From Psococerastis gibbosa (lineage: Eukaryota > Arthropoda > Insecta > Psocodea > Psocidae): a stretch of 64,000 nucleotides of DNA. Of this stretch, positions 55,438 to 64,000 are shown piece after piece (the first letter of the stretch is position 1; every line of letters starts with the position of its first letter). The translations under genes and the position numbers were made by a program. Under the pieces are notes generated by a model, which was given only the letters and a program-made list of their open reading frames with translations, was not told the origin of the DNA and searched no databases. Where the stretch lies: contig OZ020484.1 of NCBI GenBank assembly GCA_963971405.1, forward strand, positions 14,508,001 through 14,572,000, given 5' to 3'.

Positions 55438-55810
55438 ATGTCTTCGAAAGAAAGTGCCTCTTCCCCTGAACCGAAAATGTGCAGTGCTGATGAGTGGCAA
55501 ATAATTGATAATGACTCAAATTTGTTAGACCAGCAACAATTCTACGATAGTTTATATCGCGATCAAAGAACAGTTTTGACGGCAGATTATGCATACGAAA
55601 GCTGTAGATGCCCAAAACATCAGACCTGGGATTTTTTTAATACACCAAAGGATAAACAGATTGTGAAAAGGCGGCTGGCCTCTGGCACATCTAAGCATTT
55701 TTTTGCTCCTTGGAGAGATTTTGCCCAAAAAATAAATACTAGTGCACCTCAACGGCAGCCTGTTGTAAGGCCTAGCAGATTTCGTATTAGCACCAAGGCG
55801 GTGTCAAAAA
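55438..55810 (+). CDS. Candidate first coding exon, family unknown
   Basis: The start chosen is ATG at 55438 (context gcgggatgt). The in-frame upstream sequence has no other ATG. The frame is open for 128 codons to 55824, but a strong 5' splice site (aaaaa|gtaagt) at 55810/55811 suggests the exon ends there. The product is hydrophilic and acidic at first (MSSKESASSPEPKMCSADEW), then IIDNDSNLLDQQQFYDSLYR, then aromatic-rich (TWDFFNTPKDKQ, KHFFAPWRDFAQK) and basic towards the end. It has no signal peptide or membrane segment. The use of Cys, Trp and acidic residues is unlike the surrounding repeat frames. I do not recognise the family. Downstream exons are not identified. Confidence 0.45.
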
Positions 55811-55824
55811 GTAAGTTGAATTAA

Positions 55825-57688
55825 GCATACTGTATAATTTTGATTTCCATTAGAACTAGACGCAAGGTACCATCAGCAATGAATTCCTCCTTCCAGTCTT
55901 CCTAGACTCCTAGAGGCCAGAGGAGGAAGTCATCAAGACAGCAATTTCATTTTTTTTCTTCTAACTTTTAACTTATTATCCATATGTACCCTCCATAATT
56001 TTATTCATTCCACTGCACTGTTTGAAATATCATTCAAATAATTATAGGATTTAGGAATATCTCCCCTAAACTGTAATTTGACTGTGGCAAAATAATATGG
56101 TAGATAATATTTTATTGAATGATAATTTGTGTAATTTATACAGTACGGTAGGTTGCATAGCGAAATCCGGGACTGGATCGATAAAAAACAATAGTTCTTG
56201 GGCAACTTCTGTCGATTAATCTGTTAACAGATCTTTCGTAAAAATCGAGCATTAACAGATAGGGAATGGCCCAGGAAAGTAAAAAAATATGGGTTGCCTA
56301 CGTTTTTCTGGGGACTACAATGCTATAGGGTAGCCAGGGTTAAATGAGTGGCAGTGGGCTGTCCCAGATTAAGGGAAGGTGGAGGTCATATGGTGTAGGT
56401 TTGACCAACCATATGAATCAAGGCATGATCTCAGTCAGTCCTCAGGTTGCTTGCCTGTTGCAGGGTGTCACGCGAATTTTTGTGAAAAAGTTGTTATTAA
56501 GTGGTGAGTGGTGATAGATGAGAACTAAAAACACTTCCATTTCCAATATAAGGGGTTCAGTGAAGTTCAGTTGTATTTTTAAATTTTTACAAATTCAAAA
56601 TGTGACCTAAAATTCATGATGCCGGACTCGAACCCTGAGAAACACTCACAACCGCATTTTCTTCTCTTCCGAATGGGTGAGGGTCAGAAAATCTAGAAAT
56701 TTTCCCTACGATAAATATTTACTGTACAATAGCGAGCTTTTTTTACCACCTCTCGCAGAATTGACTAATACCTTACTTTAGTAAATCTTATAAAGTGCAA
56801 TTATTATATTAGATTAGAGTGGACTAACAGACACATATACCCTTATTTTTTTTCAATTGAGCTACCCAGAAAAGAAAACTGCTCAAAAATAACTTTTAGC
56901 AACAGCTATAATTGGCGGAAAAAGTGAAATTAGAAGGTTGTCGTCTGGAGGCAATGGTATATTCAATCACTTTAACATCGACACTACCCTTGTAAGGTAT
57001 TAAAAGTACCTACGCCGACTGAACATCAATTGATGAATATACTAATATTGATTTTCCTTTAATAACTTATAATATACTACCTAAGTATATGAACGCAGTA
57101 TTGAGCGTTGACTTGGTTCGCCCACCATGCTGGATAATAAATAAAAAGCCAATTTATTATACTTTGAATTGGTAATTTGAATGTTCCGATATTTTCTATT
57201 AATATAGGCCGTTTTATGTTCTGTCATGTCTTGAAGACAGCATCTACGACACTACGAATTAATTTTTTGCACCAGCGCCCAACACGTACGGTACCTACTG
57301 TACAATACAATAAAACTTGTAGACCTCGCAATGACCGTGTGTTCCATACACATGTTTACTCAATTGGTGGAATCTTGATTGGGCATATTCTTATAAACAA
57401 TGTAGTGTTATGGCGTGACAATGCCTCCCACTAAATGTAAAATGACAGCTTGTACACGTACTAACTCCGTAGGCTCTGCTGGTAGAAATGCAATAAATTC
57501 CTGTTGTCAACGTCCAGGGGTTGGTGGGTCATTCAACTGCCCTAGAGCTTAGCTTATTGTGCATTCATCCATGTCTTGGCTAATTCTGTATCGAACTCGA
57601 CTTGATACAGAAATTTGCGTCACACCGTTTGTACGGTAACCAAAAAATATTTCAAGTAGTCGGTCCGCTTAGAAAACGTGGCAATTCG
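55825..57688. other. Unassigned, possible intron sequence
   Basis: If the exon at 55438 is real, this would be its intron. No repeat of the families in this window is obvious here except short low-complexity tracts. Small open frames lack domains. Confidence 0.35.
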
Positions 57689-57692
57689 TTAT

Positions 57693-57822
57693 GGCGCTTA
57701 TTCCATCGACGTCAATAGTCAAAATAATGCTGATATTGACGTGGTAGCAGACATTTTTACACTGTCTTTAATGTCTGCTACCACGTCAAACACCGTCAAT
57801 AATCATTATTGGAATAACCGCC
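57693..57822. mobile_element. Foldback MITE (GGCGCTTATTCCA ends)
   Basis: Ends GGCGCTTATTCCATCGACG and AATAACCGCC, with TAT on both flanks (57690-57692, 57823-57825). The core gacgtggtagcagacat and complement are identical to the copy at 3572, while the outer arms are unrelated to it. Confidence 0.8.
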
Positions 57823-57825
57823 TAT

Positions 57826-58682
57826 GCAAGGACCAGAGGTACTTCGCTGAAAATTTTCCCTCCAAACTTGACAGTTCCATAAGTCAATAATTTACTATGA
57901 AAGTAATAAAACATTTAATTACTAATAAGAGTTGTAGGCCTAGATGGCTACTTTATACCTGTAGGTTTACATTGAAGTTTTAATCTCTTTAGAAGTTAAT
58001 TCGTAGTTAAGTGGCTTTATTTGCAGGATTTTTTTAAAATGCACTTTACCAATAATTAATTAAAAATTCCAATTAATTAAATTTACAACATTTTTATCTA
58101 TATTACTATAACTACTAGTAATTATATTATAATCACATTTGTTGTAAATAAATTAGAAATGAAAAACTGTTTAGATTTAGAATATAAATTTTCTATGGTC
58201 CATATCACTTTAAATGATGCAAGCAAACGAATTGTTCAAGAACTTCTGAACAATTTGGCGCACTTCACCTATGTGGACTGGACTGAGGTCTGTTTAACTA
58301 TTTTTATTTAAAACCCGATAATTATCACGCAGCCATAATTTAACCGTGCCAAATACTGAATACAAACCACAGTGCACTTACATAAATAATACCTTTTTAG
58401 GTACCATAACATATCTGCCAGAAAATGGGGCTATTTTTCTCATTATCAACACATCCACTGGAAAATTTCGTTTAAAATATGGTAATTGCTACTTTAATGA
58501 AACTAGAAACACGTTCATTGTTTCTGTTAATTTTTGCGCTTTTTTAATAGATATAAAACTCCAATATCGATCAGCCCAGTATTATTCCACCGTTTTTTTC
58601 TTCTGTCAAGTATTTGCGCCGGTCGGTGTATGTATGATACGGTGGTAATAAGCCACAATAATATCAAATAGTGGTTCGACTA
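57826..58682. other. Unassigned AT-rich sequence
   Basis: A 100-aa frame at 58346-58648 shows no domain and is not called. Confidence 0.35.
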
Positions 58683-58684
58683 TT

Positions 58685-59545
58685 ATTGCTTTCCAATTTA
58701 TACATAGTATAAGGAAAGCTTTGTGACGGTCGAAATTTTCGATTCCGAGATTTCAACGGATTTAAACGTTTTGAGGTCCCAGGAACCCAAAAAAGTGGTT
58801 TTTACGAAATGTCTGTCTGTCGCTCTGTCTGTCGCTCTGTCGCTCTGTCTGTCTGTCTGTTCGTCAATTTCCGGGCAAACTACTCGGTCGATGTTAATGA
58901 AATTCGGCATGTAGCTTCACAAAAATCATACATCGGGAACAAGTTTTTTATTTTGGGCTATCTTAATTTGGGGGGGGTTCTATATTCAAAAAACTCCAAA
59001 AAACGTCTAAAAACATTATTTATCCATAACGGCTCCAACGATTTCTTTTAAATTCACATACATTGTAGTCGTTATTAATGCTGACAAAATGCGTGGGGTC
59101 AATTGTCCCTTGATAGTTTGCTTCTGGGGTAAAAAAATAAAAATAACTAAATTTTAATGAAAAATGACTAAAAAAATAATTTTTCTGTGAAACCTTTCCA
59201 TCGATGATTTCTACCTTCAGGCATGTATTAGGTGTTAAATTGGGTAACGAAACCGGACAGGTTGCTTTCCCAGAAAAGTATTTGGTTTTGTAGAAAAAAT
59301 GTTTTTTTGAAAAAATTATAGAAAATTCACGTTGAAATGCATTGCGCGCCCTGCCATTATTGCTGAGTGGTAATGTGTTGGTCTGACCCACCTAGAATTT
59401 ACCTCACCTCTAGTGACATCAGGTGGACAACACCACACCCCCCCCCCCCCCCCCCCCGAGATATCGGAAATTTAACCATAGGAAAATTATTTACCATGAA
59501 ATTACTCATTTTCTATCTACTAATTTTGATAAATTGGAAAGCATG
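58685..59545 (+). mobile_element. 0.85-kb non-autonomous element, near full length
   Basis: Left end gctttccaatttatacatag, right end tgataaattggaaagc. It has gaaattttcgattccgagat, gaggtcccaggaacccaaa and a (CTGT)n tract at 58810-58862, then T/A-rich body blocks matching 6850-7705 in reverse. A C run (59438-59457) lies near the right end, possibly a small insertion. It is non-coding. Confidence 0.65.
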
Positions 59546-59930
59546 TTCGAGTAAACTCGGACCGGTTGTTATGAATGGAATTAATAATTAGCCTATTTAA
59601 TATTTGATGAGTTAATTCCGTATTTATCATATATGATACCAAACCATTAAAGAATAAATTTTAGTATTTAAAGAAAGAAAGAAAAGTAACTTTTTTTACA
59701 TTTTTCAGGCGAGCTTTGAGCTGTGGCCTGTCTTACAACTAACCCTTTGGACAAAATAATGCTATGAAATTAATATAATAGACCTGCTTACTTCCAAATA
59801 ATTCAACCAGATCAAAATTTAATAGTGCGTAAGCCGTTTCATTTGGTAGGTATTGTATATAATGTGCATCTGGATACTTAGGGGCAAAGAGGAGGACCAG
59901 GTCCCAGGGCAGGACCTATTGAAGATACAT
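59546..59930. other. Unassigned sequence
   Basis: A short (AAAG)n tract lies at about 59671-59688. Nothing else is recognised. Confidence 0.4.
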
Positions 59931-59933
59931 ATA

Positions 59934-60317
59934 GGCGCCCATTCCATTGACCGGCTAGGGCTATTTCCAAAAACAGTGACGTGGTAGCAGACATTCAAGA
60001 CTTAGGTTGCGTTTCCATCGATCTCGCATTGCAGAATGCAAAGGACATTGACGGAAATTAGAATTTTTCTTTTTATAGAAATCTATTAAAATGTTTGTAC
60101 TTAACATATCCCATGACGCCATTTTTTAATTCTAGTTTGTTTGTTGGTGATTTTACTGTATGATCATTGATCAATTTTAACTATGGCATAGAGGAAAATA
60201 AACTTTTCCGTCAATTCTGCAATGCGTGGTCGGTGGAAACGCCACCTAAGTCTTGAATGTCTGCTACCACGTCACCGTTTTTGGAAATAGCCCTAGCCGG
60301 TCAATGGAATGGGCACC
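59934..60317. mobile_element. Foldback MITE carrying a nested relative (second case)
   Basis: Outer ends GGCGCCCATTCCATTGACCG and complement. Arms include gctagggctatttccaaaaa, then the core gacgtggtagcagacattca. The two halves are split at the hairpin centre by 60005-60246. It has the same architecture and break point as 5599-5986 with different outer arms. Confidence 0.8.
60005..60246. mobile_element. Inner MITE nested at hairpin centre (second case)
   Basis: It begins GGTTGCGTTTCCATCG and ends GTGGAAACGCCACC, flanked by TTA on the left and TAA on the right. The interior shares cttaacatatcccatgacgc with the complement of the inner element at 5663-5916. Both inner elements are joined to the same outer core, attcaagact / agtcttgaat. 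Confidence 0.75.
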
Positions 60318-60319
60318 TT

Positions 60320-60655
60320 AAAATCGAAAAACCGCACCACTGGTCCAACTAAGCCGGCAGTCGGCAGGCTTCCTTCCCAGGAGACTGATCATTCGTGGAC
60401 ATTTTCGATTTTCGTGACAAGAAGTAAACAAACAGGTGCTTCTGGACAGGTTGCAAACAAATAATACCTGGGCCATCACACTGAACAGGTGGCCAATTCA
60501 TTTTAAACATCTCATCCCTTGGCTCATCCCGACCCTTTTATTCGTGGGGGATTGGCATTAAATTGTGCAAAAATCACTTGAAAGGTAAAAGGTAACCAAC
60601 ATAATGGTACTGTATACAATGTAAAAGAGTGCCCATAAATCATGTTCTGGCTATT
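60320..60655. other. Unassigned sequence
   Basis: No gene or repeat recognised. Confidence 0.4.
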
Positions 60656-60658
60656 CCA

Positions 60659-60825
60659 CTTGTCAATATTCCGTCATTTGTGCATCAATAATTGATGAGA
60701 TTTTTGTTGGAAGGAGACTATTATGTAGAGATACTCAACTTATCTATTATAAATTAAGTTATAATATGGTAGAGACTTATTATTGATGCATAAATGACGG
60801 AATATTGACAAGTGAAATAGCCACC
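60659..60825. mobile_element. GGCGG-type foldback MITE, left tip worn
   Basis: ggctattccacttgtcaata and the complement form the arms. The centre ggagactattatgtaga..ggtagagacttatta is the same as in 2921 and 30804, while the outer arms match 31469 and 62398. It appears to be a chimera of two subfamilies. Confidence 0.65.
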
Positions 60826-60849
60826 ACTGGTATAAGGTTCAGGATCAAT

Positions 60850-61198
60850 CAAGGGCGAGGACGGATACAGGGGGGGGGGGTAGGGGGGGGGGGGGGGGGG
60901 TAGCTGCCCCCCAAATTTGGTAAATCTATTGTAAATTAAGTTATTACGCTCTAATTTAGTCGATCCTACATAAGTTTTTCCTATTTTGACCCCCCTCCCC
61001 CAAAAATGGGCTGATCAAGGACGGATTTTGCCTCCAATTTAGGGGGGGGGGGCAGATTCAGTGGATTATAACATTAAAATAAACATGATTACTTTTATTT
61101 CCCAATGTAAACCCATTTTTATCTATTGTAAGTTCATTTTTTTGTTTGGGGGGGGGGGTCCAGACCCCTGACCCCCCCCCCCCTAAAATCCGCCCTTT
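60850..61198. mobile_element. CAAGGGCG MITE with an inserted GGACGGA MITE
   Basis: The outer flanks ggatcaat (60842-60849 and 61199-61206) are a perfect 8-bp duplication. The right half (from about 61013) matches 22174 and 29406 in reverse. Inside, 60857-61012 is a GGACGGATACAG G/C-run MITE (gaggacggatacagg to atgggctgat). It is a nested pair of two hAT-like families. Confidence 0.75.
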
Positions 61199-61209
61199 GG
61201 ATCAATCAG

Positions 61210-61480
61210 GAATAGACTATTCCTGTTTTGAACATAAATTGTACAATGGGAAAAAATATTGACACGATCTCATCTTGTACTAATAGTATGCAACTGCAAA
61301 GTGCAATGTTCGTATAAAAAGGTACCAACTTGAAAATAATGCATCACCGTATTGTTATCGATGCAACTGTGTTTTACAAACCATTATTTCGCAGTACATG
61401 CCACCATTCGATTATTTACTCCATGGGCCACAGCCACCTCCACAAACGTCAAAAGGCATTCGAGAACTTTTGAAGGCTTA
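61210..61480. other. Unassigned sequence
   Basis: No feature recognised. Confidence 0.4.
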
Positions 61481-61485
61481 CCCAT

Positions 61486-61865
61486 CAGCAGTTTGATCAT
61501 GGCGATTTCGGATTATTATAATACCGGGGTTTATTCAATTGTTTTAAGCAAATGAATGCAAAATGTGCGGGAAATTCAATTTGGTAAATTAATATTTTTG
61601 GTGGGTTTTTAATTTTTCTCCCTTAAAAGTAGACACATGAATTAAAATTCTTATTATGTTTGGAAATTCTACCTGTATAATTTAATGTTTATTAGTATTT
61701 CCTTCAATTTTTAGACAATGCAACTATTCTCTTGTATTCTGATAATTTTTTAATTTGAATTTCCCGCGTAAATTTTAACACCGTCACGTGACACCTTACT
61801 ACTTTGGCATTCAAAAATAAACCCCCGGGATTATAATAATACCAAATCACCATGATCGAGCTGCG
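61486..61865. mobile_element. Long variant of the CAGCAG..GGCGATT MITE
   Basis: Left cagcagtttgatcatggcga, right caccatgatcgagctgcgg. Arms include accggggtttattcaatt and cccccgggattataat. The interior (gcgggaaattcaatttggta) is also found in 62985-63200. About 380 bp. Confidence 0.65.
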
Positions 61866-61869
61866 GCTA

Positions 61870-62394
61870 TTAAATGTGTCCGTCGTCGTCTGGAAATGTT
61901 CATCACGCAGTTCACATAAAAACGAAACAGTTAAATTCACAATATGAAACATGTCAATGAGTGTAAATCAATCGGAAAAAGTTTTATGTCTGTAATCACG
62001 TCAAATTCAATATTAGTCTCAGTCAAAATAATGCGCTCAGCTGCGGAAAAATAAAGCCACAAACCATATTGTAAGTATAGCTTTAGTTTATGGTTCGGCT
62101 TTTACAGGGCTAGTGGCATTTGAGCCTAGATTGAGCACAATAAAAGTGTCGTAAAAGGGAGCAAACCTCCCAAAAAGTGGGAATAAACTGCGCACCCACA
62201 GCCGCGGCGGCGAGTGCGTGCTGTCAATTTTATGATCATTAAAATTAGGTTCCGGCGCTTAAAAACTCAATCACCGGCCGCGACTGCCTGCCTATGCCTT
62301 TATGCTACTCAGTCTCACTGTATATATATATATAAATATTTCTTAACGAATTTTGTGCCAATGCAAGCCAGACGAAAAAATATTTTTAAATTAC
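61870..62394. other. Unassigned sequence
   Basis: A short (TA)n tract lies at 62320-62333. The CG-rich patch at 62195-62285 is unexplained and non-coding as far as I can see. Confidence 0.35.
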
Positions 62395-62397
62395 TAA

Positions 62398-62834
62398 GCC
62401 GGCTATTCCACTTGTCACTATTCTGTCATTTGTGCGTCAATAATTAATGCAATTTTTCTTTAACTCTATGTCATTGTCCATTTCAACTTCAGCACGTTAA
62501 AATTGATCAATTACCATGGAGTAAAATCACGCTTTGCAAACAATAACAAACTAAAATTAAACAATGGCGTCAACTAGAGATGTTAAATAATTTAAATTAA
62601 TTTCTTGTGAACGAACGAATTATTTCGTAATTTCAATCCTTAAATTTCTTGTAGATTATAAAATTAAAAGAAAAACGGCGGGCAAACTTACAAAATTGGA
62701 AAAAATTGAAAACAAAAATGATCAATTGTTGGAGACAAGTGGAATGAGGTGTAAAAATATAAATGCAACATTGATGATATTTCCGTCAGTGACATTGCCC
62801 AAAATGAAGAAAACTGACAAGTGGAATAGCCGCC
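62398..62834. mobile_element. 437-bp GGCGG-type MITE
   Basis: Left gccggctattccacttgtca, right gacaagtggaatagccgcc, and TAA on both flanks (62395-62397, 62835-62837). It is the best-preserved copy of the 31469/3799 subfamily, in inverse order. Confidence 0.8.
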
Positions 62835-62984
62835 TAAAAAATTGACTCAGGTTGAAGATGTAATCACCTCCAGACATGTTCTATAAAGGGAATAAAGCAA
62901 AAAACTGGACCGTGGTATATTGTTGGTATACTTTAAGGCTAAAAAAAAAATATGTACTGAAAGTGTACCATTCCACATACAAAA

Positions 62985-63200
62985 TTAATTACCAGCAGCC
63001 TTATTATGGTGATATGGGATTAACGTAACACCTGGGTTTATTCAATCGATTTAAAAAAATGAGTAAAAAATGCGCGGGAAATTCAAATTGATAAATTTAT
63101 TCTCGTTTTTTTTTTCTGGCGTTTTCAATTTTTTCTCCCTTAGATGTAGGCACATTAATTAAAAATTCTTATTCCAAAATTCTACCTTGATATTTTGTGT
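62985..63200. mobile_element. Partial copy of the 61486 element
   Basis: cagcagccttattatggtga, ctgggtttattcaatcgatt, tgcgcgggaaattcaaattg and gtgtttattagtatttcctt match the left two-thirds of 61486-61865. The right terminus is missing. Confidence 0.55.
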
Positions 63201-63204
63201 TTAT

Positions 63205-63725
63205 TAGTATTTCCTTCAATTATAAAACAATGCAACCATTCTCTTATATCATTGTAGATGTGTTACCTACCTACAGGGTACGTGTAGGCTGGTTTAAAAT
63301 AATGAATTTGAACGGATGTGATCATTTCATCATCATTGTTTTTTTCAAGTTGTCCATTATTATTAATATATTATTTTTCTTCAGTTATCAAGTATTTTAA
63401 ACGACTTTCGAATAGTATAATAAAACAGATAGCATGGGCTATGGAGTCAATCTATTATCCAAATGTAATTTATTACTTTCTTGCTCAAGCGAAACACGGA
63501 GAAACGCCATTGGAAGTAGATGGCTGCACAGTTCCTTTCCATTGGCTGGTCAAACAACAGGCGTGAAAATTTGATTTTACACCTTTCAGTCAGTTCAAAT
63601 GACAAGCAGACTGGCGAAGAAGGACAGTCATTGCACCATGTAATTGCAGGGCACCGACAAAATATCAGCAGTCATTCCATTCCAAAGTAACCGAAGTAGA
63701 GGGAAAAAGCCTTATTGAATTGAAT
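63205..63725. other. Unassigned sequence
   Basis: A plus-strand frame ending at 63566 has a protein-like tail (YYFLAQAKHGETPLEVDGCT) but no domain and a low-complexity beginning. It is not called as a gene. Confidence 0.3.
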
Positions 63726-63729
63726 TCGA

Positions 63730-63890
63730 CTTCGATGGCCATGTGGTAACGTGCTTGCACTTGTGCGAGTCTTTACACGCCATGCAATCGGAGACGTGTC
63801 GTACTCATCACGGGTATTAACCTACAGAGGCGACTGAAGAGGTCAATCGGATACATTCATTAAATTGTTTGTATGCAATTAATCTTTTTA
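63730..63890 (-). repeat. Interspersed repeat E, fullest copy
   Basis: gacttcgatggccatgtggt, gcgagtctttacacgccatg, gacgtgtcgtactcatcacg and gaggcgactgaagaggtcaa in order, then an A-rich tail. It serves as the uninterrupted reference for 26339-27370. Confidence 0.7.
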
Positions 63891-64000
63891 AAAAAAAGAA
63901 ATTGAAAACGACTTTATTGCAAAAAAACAAAACAAAAGGCGAACAATAAGACTACAAAGTCTTCTTTTCATGCTAACCTTCAAAAAAAATATATTGTATT

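Overview
This window is AT-rich animal DNA made almost wholly of transposable-element debris. I see no complete gene with a recognisable product. The repeat content is tRNA-derived SINEs, RTE-like LINE tails ending in (GAA)n, mariner, hAT-like and PIF/Harbinger-like MITEs, and one Gypsy-like LTR element. That fits an invertebrate, most likely an arthropod, but I cannot name the species and no long host coding region is present to anchor it.

Layout. 0-12 kb: hAT-like MITEs with G/C homopolymer runs, a cluster of palindromic foldback MITEs (2.9-6 kb), a 0.85-kb element with a tetranucleotide microsatellite, a SINE, and three head-to-tail copies of one MITE (11.25-11.68 kb). 12.4-17.2 kb: a hAT-like MITE with a perfect 8-bp target duplication, then a non-autonomous LTR element with near-identical LTRs and a 5-bp target duplication. 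17-29 kb: mostly unassigned sequence with scattered MITEs and one 852-bp hAT-like element nested in an older repeat. 29-43 kb: a long-TIR element, more foldback MITEs, SINEs and LINE tails. 43.7-45.5 kb: a mariner whose transposase has lost its catalytic core and which carries two hAT-like MITEs. 46-53 kb: SINEs, G/C-run MITEs and LINE tails. 53-58 kb: the least repetitive stretch and the best place for host exons. It holds a candidate first coding exon with a strong splice donor (55438-55810) and a THAP-like zinc-finger start on the other strand. 58-64 kb: another 0.85-kb element, nested foldbacks and nested G/C-run MITEs.

Main observations. (1) A set of foldback MITEs shares termini (GGCGG..TTCCA), a central core and 3-bp TA-rich target duplications, while the arms between differ completely from copy to copy yet remain complementary within each copy. 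(2) At two distant loci a second member of that superfamily sits at the same point in the centre of such a foldback. (3) Many small hAT-like elements carry long G or C runs just inside their ends, and several have confirmable 8-bp target duplications. (4) Two SINE types with different tRNA heads share one central domain. Insertion order can be read at several places from nesting and from empty-site comparison within the window.
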